This document shows, in pieces, positions 54,240 through 63,875 of a stretch of DNA of 64,000 nucleotides; positions within the stretch are counted from its first letter, which is position 1, and every line of letters starts with the position of its first letter. A model generated the notes under the pieces. That model was given only the letters and a program-made list of their open reading frames with translations, made no database searches and was not told the DNA's origin. The position numbers and the translations under genes were made by a program. Source of the stretch: Rickettsiaceae bacterium (GTDB lineage: Bacteria; Pseudomonadota; Alphaproteobacteria; Rickettsiales; Rickettsiaceae); NCBI GenBank assembly GCA_029266475.1, contig JAQSWU010000011.1:1-64000 (forward strand), read 5' to 3'.

Positions 54240-54342
54240 TAGTGAAATTAGTAGAGTTGAGGTACTAGAACTAACGAGCGCAGCGTATGAGTAATACGTA
54301 AGCGAGAAATGACGACGTACCACACTTTAAATAAATTTACTA
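54240..54342. mobile_element. MITE-like family B element, copy 3
   Basis: 103 bases in the opposite orientation to copies 1 and 2: TAGTGAAATTAGTAGAG to AAATAAATTTACTA, flanked by TA on each side. It is not inside a family A copy here; a family C fragment starts just downstream. Confidence 0.8.
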
Positions 54343-54355
54343 TATATCTAATTAT

Positions 54356-54413
54356 TTGACTGGATCGCCACAAAATGGCTCATAAAATATATTATGCCAT
54401 TTTTCGCGATGAC
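54356..54413. repeat. Family C dispersed element, copy 5 (partial, hairpin version 2)
   Basis: TTGACTGGATCGCCACAAAAT, GGCTCATAAAATATATTATG and CCATTTTTCGCGATGAC, the reverse complement of the first part of 39773-39950. The tail with the C tract is missing from this side. Confidence 0.7.
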
Positions 54414-54435
54414 AATTTTCGAGCTTGCAGGACTT

Positions 54436-54526
54436 CAAAAAAATAGGGGGGTCAAAAATTACAACCTCTGGTTGCAGTAGCAATGGGCTACCCTCTAGCC
54501 CTTATAAATACGTCGCTCTAGCGGCG
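54436..54526. repeat. G-tract element, family E
   Basis: AAAAAAATAGGGGGGTCAAA, then AATTACAACCTCTGGTTGCAG and GGGCTACCCTCTAGCCC, ending near CGTCGCTCTAGCGGCG. Over about 90 bases it matches 826-910 with few differences, including the small hairpin GGGCTACCCTCTAGCCC. Confidence 0.7.
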
Positions 54527-54580
54527 CTTGTACTATTAATTTATACCTAGCATAAACATTAGTAATTAAAGATTAGTCAA

Positions 54581-54730
54581 TAGACTTCTTTCAAAACTCG
54601 CTAATATAAAGGAGTTTTCAGAAGATGAGGCGCGCAGAACCGCAGTGTACAAGACGGTACATGAGGATTCGAGCACTAAATCGATACAAAAATTACCTAT
54701 AGTTAGTAGAGTTCTCACAAAGAAGTCTAT
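54581..54730. repeat. Family A dispersed element, copy 8 (complete)
   Basis: 150 bases from TAGACTTCTTTCAAAACTCG to CACAAAGAAGTCTA, giving clear terminal inverted repeats TAGACTTCTTT/AAAGAAGTCTA. Internal parts (CAGAAGATGAGGC, GTACATGAGGATTCGAGCAC) are more diverged. It ends 4 bases before the stop of the ankyrin gene at 54734. Confidence 0.8.
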
Positions 54731-54733
54731 TGA

Positions 54734-56248
54734 TTATTTCAGGTTTAGGAGATAATCGCTTACTGCTGGATGACCGTGCGCTGAAGCAAGATATAAAGGA
54801 GTATGGCCTTCCGAATCCCTTGCATCTACCATTGCACCATATTTAAGCAATATTTTTACAAGCTCTAAATGACCATTCTGGGCTGCAATATGCAAAGGTA
54901 TCACTCCATCTTTTATAGCGTAATTTACTTTTGCTCCATTTTGCAAGAGCACTTCAACAAGGTTGTGAAAACCACTTTTACAACACTCGATTAATAACAA
55001 CTCTAAACTTAAATGATACTCATTTTTCCTACTTACTAACTCTGCAACTATAACTTTTAAAAACTCATATCGCATCTCTAAAGGATATTGCGCTAAAAAA
55101 TTAAATAAGGTTTTGCCTTCAGCAGCATCTAAATCTATGTCTTTACATATGGCAAAGATTTTCTTAAAATTATTAAGATCCCTAACTTTCAGTGCCCAAT
55201 CAAAGCAAAAATATATATTAAATAGAGTGACCGATTCGTCTAAGCTATTTTGGGCTATTATTTTTGAGAAAATCGCATCTATTAGATCTTTTGCAGCCAT
55301 ATGCTTAATCTCTGAAGCAATAGCTAGTAAATTTTTATTATCCTGGTTTTTATGTCTTAAATCGATAATGATTTTAGGATGCGCAACAAGCAATAATAAT
55401 TTTTGAAACTCGTTAGTAGTAATGTTATTTTGGGCTGCTTTAGTAGCTAGCACCATAAGCTCTTTTTCCTTATCAGCAATATCTTGAGTTTTCAATACTG
55501 GCTCATTTGTGCTATTCTTTCCAAGCTTTCCCTGGCTTTTGAACATTTCACCATTATTTGCATAAAGGTCATTATAGATATCCTTATCGAAACTAATAAA
55601 ATTATAGAGCTTCAATAAAAATATTTTCATCAAGCTCCTAATATCATTTATTGCTTCGCCTGGGCAATCTAAAGGAAGCCCAATATCAATAATTAAAATT
55701 CTCTTATTTAAAATCCTATAATGTTCTTTATAAATATCATAAATTTTTTCTAGCTCTAATGGTAGCCAATCTTGATTCATGCTTTTCGACTTGGCATCTA
55801 TAAAAGCTAAAATATCAAAAATATTAGTTTCAGGACTAGAATTTAAAACCTTATCTAAGTAGAATTTTACGACTTCACCTTTAAAATTTTCAATAAATAC
55901 ACTAAACACTTTTGAAAACCAATTACTGATATATGACTTTATAACTTTGTCATGGTCGGGATTCGTATATTTACATTCTGTCACCCATAAAGTAGAAAGG
56001 TCGTTTTTTTCCTGCAACCTTGGGATTTGAGTATTAATTTCATAGAGAATTTTTTCAACAAGTTTATAAATTTCAACTAACCTTAGCTCAGAAAGAAATT
56101 TATCCTTAGGTAAATTTCTTAAACCAAATTCCTGTAATAAATCGATTACCTCTATTATAGTCTCTTTATCACCTGGCAAAAAGACACGGCAAGGGTCGAT
56201 ATATTTTATTAATTTAAATTTGATCTGATCAATTATTCTCAGGTCCAT
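54734..56248 (-). CDS. Protein with C-terminal ankyrin repeats
   Basis: A 504-residue protein. The first 390 residues are helical and match nothing I recognise. The C-terminus has about three ankyrin repeats (from about 410; VEVLLQNGAKVNYAIKDGVI, PLHIAAQNGHLELVKILLKY, TPLYLASAHGHPAVSDYLL). It does not share the ends of the tandem pair at 50776-54157, so it is a separate type. No signal peptide. Its 3' end adjoins a family A repeat. Confidence 0.8.
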   Translation of the reverse strand: MDLRIIDQIKFKLIKYIDPCRVFLPGDKETIIEVIDLLQEFGLRNLPKDKFLSELRLVEIYKLVEKILYEINTQIPRLQEKNDLSTLWVTECKYTNPDHDKVIKSYISNWFSKVFSVFIENFKGEVVKFYLDKVLNSSPETNIFDILAFIDAKSKSMNQDWLPLELEKIYDIYKEHYRILNKRILIIDIGLPLDCPGEAINDIRSLMKIFLLKLYNFISFDKDIYNDLYANNGEMFKSQGKLGKNSTNEPVLKTQDIADKEKELMVLATKAAQNNITTNEFQKLLLLVAHPKIIIDLRHKNQDNKNLLAIASEIKHMAAKDLIDAIFSKIIAQNSLDESVTLFNIYFCFDWALKVRDLNNFKKIFAICKDIDLDAAEGKTLFNFLAQYPLEMRYEFLKVIVAELVSRKNEYHLSLELLLIECCKSGFHNLVEVLLQNGAKVNYAIKDGVIPLHIAAQNGHLELVKILLKYGAMVDARDSEGHTPLYLASAHGHPAVSDYLLNLK

Positions 56249-56496
56249 TAAAATGCTTTCTAAATGATTTAATTAAACAATTATCATATTCATTAGTTAA
56301 TATTCGGTAAACACCAGCCAGGAAATTTTCTAAATCTTTAAATAATTTATCTAATGTATTATTTTAATAGAAAATACGTCTAAATATGTTTTATTAAACG
56401 AAGGGTACTTCAAGGGTTGTTTTTTATTTAATATGCTGTTAATGTTATAATTAATATTACTTAAATGGTAATATACATATTTAAAAGGAGGAAAAT

Positions 56497-56925
56497 ATGG
56501 ATATTTATGAATTATTAAAATATGATCATAATAAAGTAAAAGAACTTCTTAATAAGCTCGAAAAGAAAAAAGACATTGAATTATTTAAGCAGCTTAAAAC
56601 TGAAGTTATAGCTCATAGTGAAGCTGAAGAAGAGGCTTTTTACGCACCTCTCAAGAAAAAGGTCGGAAAACTAGCTATTATTGTTGACGCTGGGCATGAA
56701 GAACATAATCTCGCTATGAAAATGATGGAAGAGATTGAAAACGTTGCTAGTGACGAAGAGTGGCAATCTCTACTTGCAGTTATCAAAAAGAGTATAGAAG
56801 CCCATATCACGATGGAAGAAGAAGATCTATTTAAACTTGCAGAAAAGAACTTATCGGATAAGGAAGCAAAAGAAATGGCTACTCAGATGACCAAACTTAA
56901 AGCAGAATACAAAGAAACCGCTTAA
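56497..56925 (+). CDS. Hemerythrin HHE-domain protein
   Basis: A 142-residue four-helix protein with the di-iron ligand pattern: DHNKVKELLNKLE, AHSEAEEEAFYAPL, DAGHEEHNLAMKMMEEIE and AHITMEEEDLFKLAEK. Related proteins bind oxygen, nitric oxide or iron, or repair iron-sulphur clusters; the precise ligand is not clear. AAAGGAGG lies 6 bases before the ATG, among the strongest ribosome sites in the window. Isolated between ankyrin genes. Confidence 0.9.
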   Translation: MDIYELLKYDHNKVKELLNKLEKKKDIELFKQLKTEVIAHSEAEEEAFYAPLKKKVGKLAIIVDAGHEEHNLAMKMMEEIENVASDEEWQSLLAVIKKSIEAHITMEEEDLFKLAEKNLSDKEAKEMATQMTKLKAEYKETA

Positions 56926-57022
56926 ACTTTTCTATTCAGCGAGCCTTTTTACAGAGTTTAAACCACTTCAAGAATCTTTCCATCATGAATAAATAGATCT
57001 ATGAAATGGTTTGCTATTAAAT

Positions 57023-57844
57023 CTAAATATAATAATTATCGTAAATTTTGTTAAAATATCCGCAGAAACCAAAACAGGAAGTAAAGTTTATAAGCTCTGT
57101 AGATGAAGCTGTTGTTATAGATTCTACTTCTTGTTCTTTGTTTGCAGGCGGAAATGATTCAAACAACTTATCAAGGTAGTCCTTGCCAAGGCATATACGT
57201 GAGTCTATATAAGTACTATTAATAACACTTAAAGTTCTGATTACATCCATCTTGTTGGCTTCAAGTATAAGCCCTAATATATTCATATCCTTATATAATT
57301 CGTTTATACTTTTGATTGCATAATCAACAAATTCGCCCTTTATCCCAGCAGCCAACTGAGTTTTAAGCGCTAAGATGATCAAATTCTTTTTTGATTGAAT
57401 CTGCTGCTCCAAAAGCACGTCTTTTATACCATTAAAATATTTGATATTATTCAAGGCTATACTAACCTGATGTATTACTCTTCTATCTTCATAATTCTCT
57501 TGTAATAAATCATTTAGAGATATACTTAACACAACATTATTATCTATTTCTTTGATATCAGCGCCGTAGAAAAGTAGTAATTTGCTTACCTCGATGCTAC
57601 CATTTTGCAGAAAAAGAGAATAGTGTAGAGGAGATACACCTAAGAAAGTAATTTTATTAATATTAGCATTGTTTTCAAGCAAAGCCCTCAGCATTCTAAT
57701 GTCTTGTCTCCAAATGGCTTCAAATATGGGAGGCAAATGCAAGTAATCCATATTTTTAGAGTACTCTAATAATTGATGGCTTTGGAACTCTCTCTGTTCG
57801 TTTTCAGGGTTCATAAATTCCTCAGATTTTTTAATTGCCAGCAT
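57023..57844 (-). CDS. Short ankyrin-repeat protein
   Basis: A 273-residue protein with about two ankyrin repeats in the first 110 residues (LHLPPIFEAIWRQDIRMLRA; GVSPLHYSLFLQNGSIEVSK). A helical remainder follows, with a Cys/Phe-rich tail, INFTSCFGFCGYF. It has no signal peptide. It is divergent from uvrC with a 157-base gap. Function unknown. Confidence 0.75.
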   Translation of the reverse strand: MLAIKKSEEFMNPENEQREFQSHQLLEYSKNMDYLHLPPIFEAIWRQDIRMLRALLENNANINKITFLGVSPLHYSLFLQNGSIEVSKLLLFYGADIKEIDNNVVLSISLNDLLQENYEDRRVIHQVSIALNNIKYFNGIKDVLLEQQIQSKKNLIILALKTQLAAGIKGEFVDYAIKSINELYKDMNILGLILEANKMDVIRTLSVINSTYIDSRICLGKDYLDKLFESFPPANKEQEVESITTASSTELINFTSCFGFCGYFNKIYDNYYI

Positions 57845-58001
57845 ATTACAAGAATTAACATTTTAGTCAACTTTTATAATTTTTATAAAAATTATACACT
57901 TAATCCTCTGGCTATTGAAACTCCAAACTCTTCTAAGACATATTTTGCTTAATTCCATTTGAAAACTACCTAAAGCTGTATTATTCTATATATTCTAATC
58001 A

Positions 58002-59876
58002 ATGATAGATGTTATGGCGCCTTTTGAGCATAAGGATAAACTTACAGGAAAAGAAGTTATTAAAGATTTTTTAAAGAATATGCCTGAATGCCCAGGCGTT
58101 TACCGCATGCTTGATGCTGAAAATAAGGTACTATACGTTGGTAAAGCTAAAAATCTTAAGAAAAGGGTTGTAAGCTATACTAAATCAGATTTACCTACTC
58201 GTTTACTTAGAATGGTTTTCCTTACCCATTCTATGGAAATAATTACTACCAACACTGAAGCCGAGGCTCTGCTTTTAGAAGCAAGCCTTATTAAAAAGTT
58301 ACAACCAAGGTTTAATATATTACTGCGTGACGACAAATCATATCCTTATATCAAACTTAGAACAGATCATGATTTTCCACAAGTAGTTAAATACAGAGGA
58401 AAAAAAACTTCAGACGGTAAATTATTTGGTCCCTTTGCCTCTAGTAAAGATGTTGATAAAACCATCAATGAATTACAAAAAGTATTTAAACTTCGGCCAT
58501 GTTCAGATAATTATTTTATGGGGCGTAAACGACCCTGCCTACAATATCAAATCAAACGTTGTTCTGGAGCATGCGTTGGCAAAGTTTCGAAAGATTATTA
58601 TGCTAATACTGTTAAACAGATTGAAGCATTTTTAACTGGAAAGACAAAAACTTTACAAGAAGACCTAAACAAAGAAATGCAGGGCTACAGCGATTCTATG
58701 GACTACGAAAAGGCCGCTGAAGTACGTGATAAGATTAAAGCACTAAGCTATATACAATCAAAAGCCGTGCCTGCAGAGTTTCAGATTCAGGACGCTGATG
58801 TTATTGCTGTATTTACTGATAACGATGAAGCTTGTGTTCAAGTATTTGTTTACAGGGGCGGACAAAGTTATGGCAATAAAGCGTTCTTTCCAATACATGC
58901 TGAAGGAAATTCGCCAGAAGAAATATTGTCAAGCTTTATAGGCCAGTATTATCAATCACGCCCCTGCCCGGCTGAAGTTATTATAAGTCATGAAATTGAA
59001 GAGAAAGAAGCAATTGAAACTGCTCTAACATCTCTCCGAGGATTTAAGGTAAAAATATTAACTCCTAAGAAAGGCACTAAAACAAAACTTATTGAGCTAG
59101 CCCTTGATAATGCAAAAAGAGCCCTTACGGCTAGAATTGATAAGATTGTAGGTAAACTCGAACTTCTGGAGAAGATTAGAGAGTTATTCCAGCTGAATAA
59201 AACTCCTGAGCGAATTGAAGTGTATGATAATAGTCACATATTTGGTAGGTTTGCAGTTGGGGCTATGATTGTTGCTACTTCAGAAGGTTTCGATAAGAAC
59301 GAGTATCGGCGCTTTACTATCGATAATGAAAGGCGGAGTGGCCCAATTACTGGTGGAGATGATTATGCAATGCTAAGTGAAGTATTATCGCGTAGGTTTA
59401 AAAGAATTAAAGAAGGATCGTCAAAAGCTGCAGATCTGATGATCATTGACGGCGGCAAAGGACATCTATCAACCACTAAGAAGGTCATGGAGCAATTCAA
59501 AATGGATATTCCTTTTGTATGCATGTCTAAGGGGGTAGATAGAAATGCAGGGAGAGAAGTTTTCCACCTACCGAACCGAGAGCCTTTTACCTTACCTAAA
59601 GATGAGCCTATTATGAAATATCTGCAGATTCTACGTGATGAAGCTCACAACTTTGCAATAAAATCACATAGGATTAAGCGATCTAAAGCTATCAGCCTTT
59701 CTGCGCTTGATGCTATACCCGGGGTCGGACCCAAAAGGAAAAGAGCTCTGCTTGAGTATTTCGGTTCTGTGGACGCTATTAAAGAAGCAAGTATTGCAGA
59801 TATCATGAAAATTGAGAAAATCAATAAAACTACAGCAGAAACTATACACAATGCTTTACACAGTAAAAATTATTAA
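58002..59876 (+). CDS. uvrC: Excinuclease ABC subunit C (UvrC)
   Basis: A 624-residue nuclease making both incisions in nucleotide excision repair. Domains: GIY-YIG (about 26-105; [19 protein letters not shown]), a four-Cys region ([20 protein letters not shown]), UVR motif (about 220-255), the RNase-H-like nuclease (about 395-550; [18 protein letters not shown]), and a helix-hairpin-helix pair at the end ([20 protein letters not shown]). The ATG at 58002 is used; another is four codons on. It is followed by pgsA, a conserved alphaproteobacterial pairing. Confidence 0.97.
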   Translation: MIDVMAPFEHKDKLTGKEVIKDFLKNMPECPGVYRMLDAENKVLYVGKAKNLKKRVVSYTKSDLPTRLLRMVFLTHSMEIITTNTEAEALLLEASLIKKLQPRFNILLRDDKSYPYIKLRTDHDFPQVVKYRGKKTSDGKLFGPFASSKDVDKTINELQKVFKLRPCSDNYFMGRKRPCLQYQIKRCSGACVGKVSKDYYANTVKQIEAFLTGKTKTLQEDLNKEMQGYSDSMDYEKAAEVRDKIKALSYIQSKAVPAEFQIQDADVIAVFTDNDEACVQVFVYRGGQSYGNKAFFPIHAEGNSPEEILSSFIGQYYQSRPCPAEVIISHEIEEKEAIETALTSLRGFKVKILTPKKGTKTKLIELALDNAKRALTARIDKIVGKLELLEKIRELFQLNKTPERIEVYDNSHIFGRFAVGAMIVATSEGFDKNEYRRFTIDNERRSGPITGGDDYAMLSEVLSRRFKRIKEGSSKAADLMIIDGGKGHLSTTKKVMEQFKMDIPFVCMSKGVDRNAGREVFHLPNREPFTLPKDEPIMKYLQILRDEAHNFAIKSHRIKRSKAISLSALDAIPGVGPKRKRALLEYFGSVDAIKEASIADIMKIEKINKTTAETIHNALHSKNY

Positions 59877-59917
59877 ATATTTTGTTTAATAAAAACAATT
59901 TTTCAGGCTTTTTAACA

Positions 59918-60463
59918 ATGCTTTTTAGACAACTTCCAAATATACTGACATTAGTTCGTATCGTTATTATTCCTATTATCGTAATCACCTTTTATTTTGA
60001 CGATAAAGTGTTTGCTCACAAGCTTGCAGCTGGCCTATTTCTAATCGCTGGAATTACAGATTTTTTTGATGGTTTTCTCGCTAGGAAATATGACCTTCAA
60101 ACTAATTTTGGCAGGATGTTAGATCCAATTGCTGACAAACTACTAGTTGGCTGCATATTAATAATGTTAGTAAAATTTAGAAAAGCAAACGAAATACCTT
60201 GCTTGCTTATTTTATCACGTGAGTTTTTAATCTCAGGCCTCAGGGAATTTCTTGCAGAAATAAGGGTTAGCGTACCAGTATCGCGCCTTGCAAAATTCAA
60301 AACTGCTATTCAAATGGGAGCTTTATTTATTCTTCTCCTAGGTTCAAAAGGCTCAGGCATTCACTACTTAAATACTGTAGGCCATGTAGCATTATGGATT
60401 GCTGCCGTACTTACCATCATTACCGGTTATTCTTACTTTCAAGCAAGTAGAAATCACCTATGA
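59918..60463 (+). CDS. pgsA: CDP-diacylglycerol-glycerol-3-phosphate phosphatidyltransferase PgsA
   Basis: A 181-residue membrane enzyme of the first step towards phosphatidylglycerol. The CDP-alcohol phosphotransferase motif D-G-x2-A-R-x8-G-x3-D-x3-D is complete (DGFLAR ... GRMLDPIAD). It starts [20 protein letters not shown]. The frame is open to a TTG at 59882, but the ATG at 59918 matches the family start. It overlaps gabD by 4 bases (stop TGA within ATGA). Confidence 0.93.
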   Translation: MLFRQLPNILTLVRIVIIPIIVITFYFDDKVFAHKLAAGLFLIAGITDFFDGFLARKYDLQTNFGRMLDPIADKLLVGCILIMLVKFRKANEIPCLLILSREFLISGLREFLAEIRVSVPVSRLAKFKTAIQMGALFILLLGSKGSGIHYLNTVGHVALWIAAVLTIITGYSYFQASRNHL

Positions 60464-61881
60464 AAATTCAGAGAAAAGAACTATTTATCGAACATAATTA
60501 CATTAATGGCAACTGGGTTGCATCCTCACAAACTTTTAAGGTAACTAACCCTTACGATGGCAAGCATATCGCCAATGTCAGCTGTGCATCTGCAAGCGAT
60601 GTTGATAATGCTATTCAAGCTGCTAAAAATGCTTTCGATATATGGTCCAAACATGATGCAAAGTTTAGAGCAAATATTTTAGAGCAATGGTATGAACTAA
60701 TAATGGCTAACTTAGATGATTTAAGTGATATATTAACTCTTGAGCAAGGGAAGCCTCTTGAAGACGCTAGAAAGGAAATAATCTACGGTGCCAATTTTGT
60801 GAAATGGTTTGCAGAGGAAAGTAAGAAGATTCAAGGAGTTATTCCTCACACTTCAAGCCATAAGCAAAAGATATTAATTGAGTACGAACCAGTTGGAGTT
60901 GTTGCCGCAATAACGCCATGGAACTTTCCTAGCGCGATGATTACACGTAAAATTGCCCCTGCCCTTGCCGCAGGTTGCACTGCTGTACTAAAACCCTCTG
61001 AACTGACACCTCTTTCTGCTTTTGCTCTGGCTAAACTTGGCGAGGAAGCAGGAATACCTAAGGGCGTATTGAACATTGTTGCTGGAGATGCTAAAGCCAT
61101 TGGACTTCAATTATGTAATAGTAAGGTTGTGAGAAAACTTAGCTTTACAGGCTCTACGAATGTTGGTAAGCTATTATACGCTCAGTCAGCAGGCACTTTA
61201 AAAAAGTTATCGCTTGAGCTTGGTGGCAATGCACCCTTTATCGTATTTGATGACGCTGACCTTGAAGAAGCCGCACAAGGTCTTTTAAACTCAAAAATTC
61301 GTAGTAGCGGTCAGGCTTGTACAGCCGCTAATCGTATCTTCCTACATAAACCCATAAAAGCTGAATTTCTAAAGCTTTTTGCTGAAAAATTCGCAAAACT
61401 TAAAGTAGGCGGCGGTTTTGATCCTGAAACCGCAATTGGTCCACTGATAAATACGGATGCAGTAACAAAAATAAATCACCTAATCAAAGATGCGCTAAAC
61501 AAAGGAGCTAAGTTATTACTTGGCGGTAAAGAGCAAGAAGGCACCCTGCTTTTCCCTCCTACAATAATCGATGATTGTACTAGCGATATGGAAATCTTTA
61601 GAGAAGAAATATTTGGCCCCATAGTTGCTGTCTATGAGTTTGAGGATGAGCAAGCTTTAACAGATATGGTCAATGATACTGATTATGTCTATACCAATGA
61701 TCATAAGCGTGTATGGCGCATTGCAGGAAAACTTGATTATAGCATTATCGGCATTAATGAATCGCTGATCTCAAATGAATTTGGAGCTTTTGGCGGCAGG
61801 AAAGAATCGGGCTTCGGAGTAGAAGGCTCAAGCCTTGGCATATATGAATACTTACAAAGTAAGTATCTATATGTCAAATAA
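60460..61881 (+). CDS. gabD: Succinate-semialdehyde dehydrogenase-like aldehyde dehydrogenase
   Basis: A 473-residue NAD(P)-dependent aldehyde dehydrogenase. The catalytic residues are E253 (LELGGNAPF) and C287 (GQACTAANR); N in TPWNFP is present. Similarity to GabD over the whole length ([34 protein letters not shown]) makes succinate semialdehyde the likely substrate, feeding succinate into the TCA cycle, but related aldehydes remain possible. It overlaps pgsA by 4 bases and ends the uvrC-pgsA-gabD unit. Confidence 0.88.
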   Translation: MKIQRKELFIEHNYINGNWVASSQTFKVTNPYDGKHIANVSCASASDVDNAIQAAKNAFDIWSKHDAKFRANILEQWYELIMANLDDLSDILTLEQGKPLEDARKEIIYGANFVKWFAEESKKIQGVIPHTSSHKQKILIEYEPVGVVAAITPWNFPSAMITRKIAPALAAGCTAVLKPSELTPLSAFALAKLGEEAGIPKGVLNIVAGDAKAIGLQLCNSKVVRKLSFTGSTNVGKLLYAQSAGTLKKLSLELGGNAPFIVFDDADLEEAAQGLLNSKIRSSGQACTAANRIFLHKPIKAEFLKLFAEKFAKLKVGGGFDPETAIGPLINTDAVTKINHLIKDALNKGAKLLLGGKEQEGTLLFPPTIIDDCTSDMEIFREEIFGPIVAVYEFEDEQALTDMVNDTDYVYTNDHKRVWRIAGKLDYSIIGINESLISNEFGAFGGRKESGFGVEGSSLGIYEYLQSKYLYVK

Positions 61882-61967
61882 TTTAAAGTATTAATAACGC
61901 ATGAAAGGAGCTAATGAAGTCATAGCGTTTGAAATACAATTCAGCTAGGCTTCATAAAAACTACTAT

Positions 61968-62086
61968 TAGACTTATTTCGAAAATCCACTTCTGCTGTTA
62001 ATTTGTATATAGACTCGGTACTAAAATCCTCATGTACCGAGTCTTCTGCAAATTCTCTACAATAAGCAAGCTTCAAAAGAAGTCTA
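61968..62086. repeat. Family A dispersed element, copy 9 (internal deletion)
   Basis: TAGACTTATTTCGAAAATCC, ACTTCTGCTGTTAATTTGTA, TATAGACTCGGTACTAAAAT, CCTCATGTACCGAGTCTTCT and CTTCAAAAGAAGTCTA. The stretch ACTTATAAGTAGACTGCGG usual in other copies is missing. It contains a perfect internal palindrome (ACTCGGTAC ... GTACCGAGT). No MITE is inserted. Confidence 0.8.
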
Positions 62087-62101
62087 ATATAGCTTATAAC
62101 C

Positions 62102-63802
62102 TTACTTCAACTCAGCTAGGAAGTGATTAACTGATTCTCTTAAAGTAGTGGCTTGCGATTTTAAAGTCATAGATAATTGCAGAACATCATGCGCCGACTT
62201 TTTAGCATTTAAATTAGCTGAATTCACAGTCTCTAAATTATCATTAATTGTTTTGGAGTTATTAGCAGTTGAGCTCATCCTACTTGCAATCTCATTAGTG
62301 GTTGCTGATTGCTCCTCAACGGCAGCTGCTATACCACTTGCATATTCATTAACTTTTGTAATTGAAGACTGAATCTCTGATAATGCGCTAATAACGTTCT
62401 TTGAAGCAGACTGGGTCTCTACTATGGTACGGGAGATTTCCTCTGTTGCTTTGGTGGTTGTACCTGCTAAGGTTTTAACCTCGTTTGCCACAACTGCAAA
62501 ACCTTTACCAGCCTCCCCTGCCCTTGCAGACTCGATTGAAGCATTTAAGGCAAGTAAGTTAATTTGCCCCGCAATATCTTCAATTAACGTAATTACCTTA
62601 CCAATACTCTCAGTTGTATGGTTTAAAGTATCCGCTGTAGTGCTAGCATTTTGAGTTTTCACTACGGTATTTTTAACCACATTTGCTGTTTGCGTAACTT
62701 GTGAAGAAATTTCTTTTACCGAAGTTGAAAGTTCCTCAATTGCTGTTGCAACCCCATTTACATTGGTTGAATTCTCTTTAGAAGATTTTGCAGAATTCTC
62801 AATATCTTTCCCTACAGTTTCAACAATACTTACCATGTTATTAGCATTAGTTGAGAGTTGCTCAGCCGAATTTTCAATAGTATTTATAATTTGCGCAACA
62901 GCTTGCTCGAATTTCATAGCAAGAGCTCGCATGATATTTTTCTTCTCTTCAGCTTGCTTCTTCTCGATCTCAATTTTATCTTCTTCAAGCTTTTTTACTT
63001 TTAAAGCATTTTCTTTAAAGATAGAGATAGCGCCTGTAATCTCGCCTACTTCATCTTCATACTCACTCTTAGGTATATCAACCTGTAAATTACCATTAGC
63101 AAGCTTTAAGGTTGCGGCTGCAAGGTTACTTAACGGCTTAATAGAACCTACATTCCACCAAGCAAACCCTCCACCAATAAATAAAGCACAAATTGTAAGT
63201 ATGATCATCTCAGATTTGAAATTCTTCGCAACAGTTCTAGCTTCCCCTGCTATAATACGGTTTTCATTTTCTTGATAATCAATGAACTTATTAATTCTTG
63301 CAAGCCACTCAATGAAAAGAGGTCGTGCTTGATCTATCAAAAGAGCTTTCGCTTCTGCCAAATTATTTTGTCTTTGCAAGCTTATAACGTTCTGGATTAT
63401 TGGCATGGTTTTTGCCTCTATCTCTTTGATGCTGGCAAGTATTTTCCTCTCATCATCGGTCGAACTAATAGCCGGATCATTAAACATCTGATCCATAAGT
63501 TTAGCAGACTCAGCGTAGAACTTAGCGAGCCTGTCTATCTCGATAATTGCATCACGCATTTCCCTTGGAGTTGAAACTAGGACTACGTCTCTTAGACTAA
63601 TAGCACGATCATGCACACTGCCACGAAAATTTATAGCGTATCGCTGTTTTACGCTATTTACATCATTAATAGTTGTTAGGCTCTTGTCGATTTGGTTTAC
63701 CTCGATTATTCCTATGAAAGTTAGAATTAACAATAAAGATAAAACAGCCCCAAACCCGGCAATTAACCTGGTAGAAATCTTAGCATTTTTAAATATAGAC
63801 AT
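62102..63802 (-). CDS. Methyl-accepting chemotaxis protein
   Basis: A 566-residue chemoreceptor: first membrane span at about 10-31, periplasmic four-helix-type sensor (about 32-190; MCP-type 4HB pattern with [20 protein letters not shown]), second span at about 193-210, HAMP domain (about 211-265), and a signalling domain with the hairpin tip [20 protein letters not shown]. No C-terminal pentapeptide for CheR binding. The ligand is unknown. It probably feeds the CheA/CheW encoded at 30966-34070. A perfect CtrA-type box is 59 bases upstream. Confidence 0.95.
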   Translation of the reverse strand: MSIFKNAKISTRLIAGFGAVLSLLLILTFIGIIEVNQIDKSLTTINDVNSVKQRYAINFRGSVHDRAISLRDVVLVSTPREMRDAIIEIDRLAKFYAESAKLMDQMFNDPAISSTDDERKILASIKEIEAKTMPIIQNVISLQRQNNLAEAKALLIDQARPLFIEWLARINKFIDYQENENRIIAGEARTVAKNFKSEMIILTICALFIGGGFAWWNVGSIKPLSNLAAATLKLANGNLQVDIPKSEYEDEVGEITGAISIFKENALKVKKLEEDKIEIEKKQAEEKKNIMRALAMKFEQAVAQIINTIENSAEQLSTNANNMVSIVETVGKDIENSAKSSKENSTNVNGVATAIEELSTSVKEISSQVTQTANVVKNTVVKTQNASTTADTLNHTTESIGKVITLIEDIAGQINLLALNASIESARAGEAGKGFAVVANEVKTLAGTTTKATEEISRTIVETQSASKNVISALSEIQSSITKVNEYASGIAAAVEEQSATTNEIASRMSSTANNSKTINDNLETVNSANLNAKKSAHDVLQLSMTLKSQATTLRESVNHFLAELK

Positions 63803-63860
63803 GGTTTACCCTTCCATTATGATAAATGTTAGTATGATCTATATTTCTACAATAAAATAA

Positions 63861-63875
63861 TTAAAAGAATGTTAA
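63861..63875. promoter_or_regulatory. CtrA-type box upstream of the chemoreceptor gene
   Basis: TTAA-AAGAATG-TTAA, 59 bases upstream of the minus-strand ATG at 63802, a normal distance for direct promoter control. CtrA regulation of chemotaxis and motility genes is widespread in alphaproteobacteria. Confidence 0.5.

Noticed and set aside
56455-56480. TTAA pairs upstream of the hemerythrin gene as CtrA boxes
   Set aside because: Spacings are 6 and 8 rather than 7 bases.
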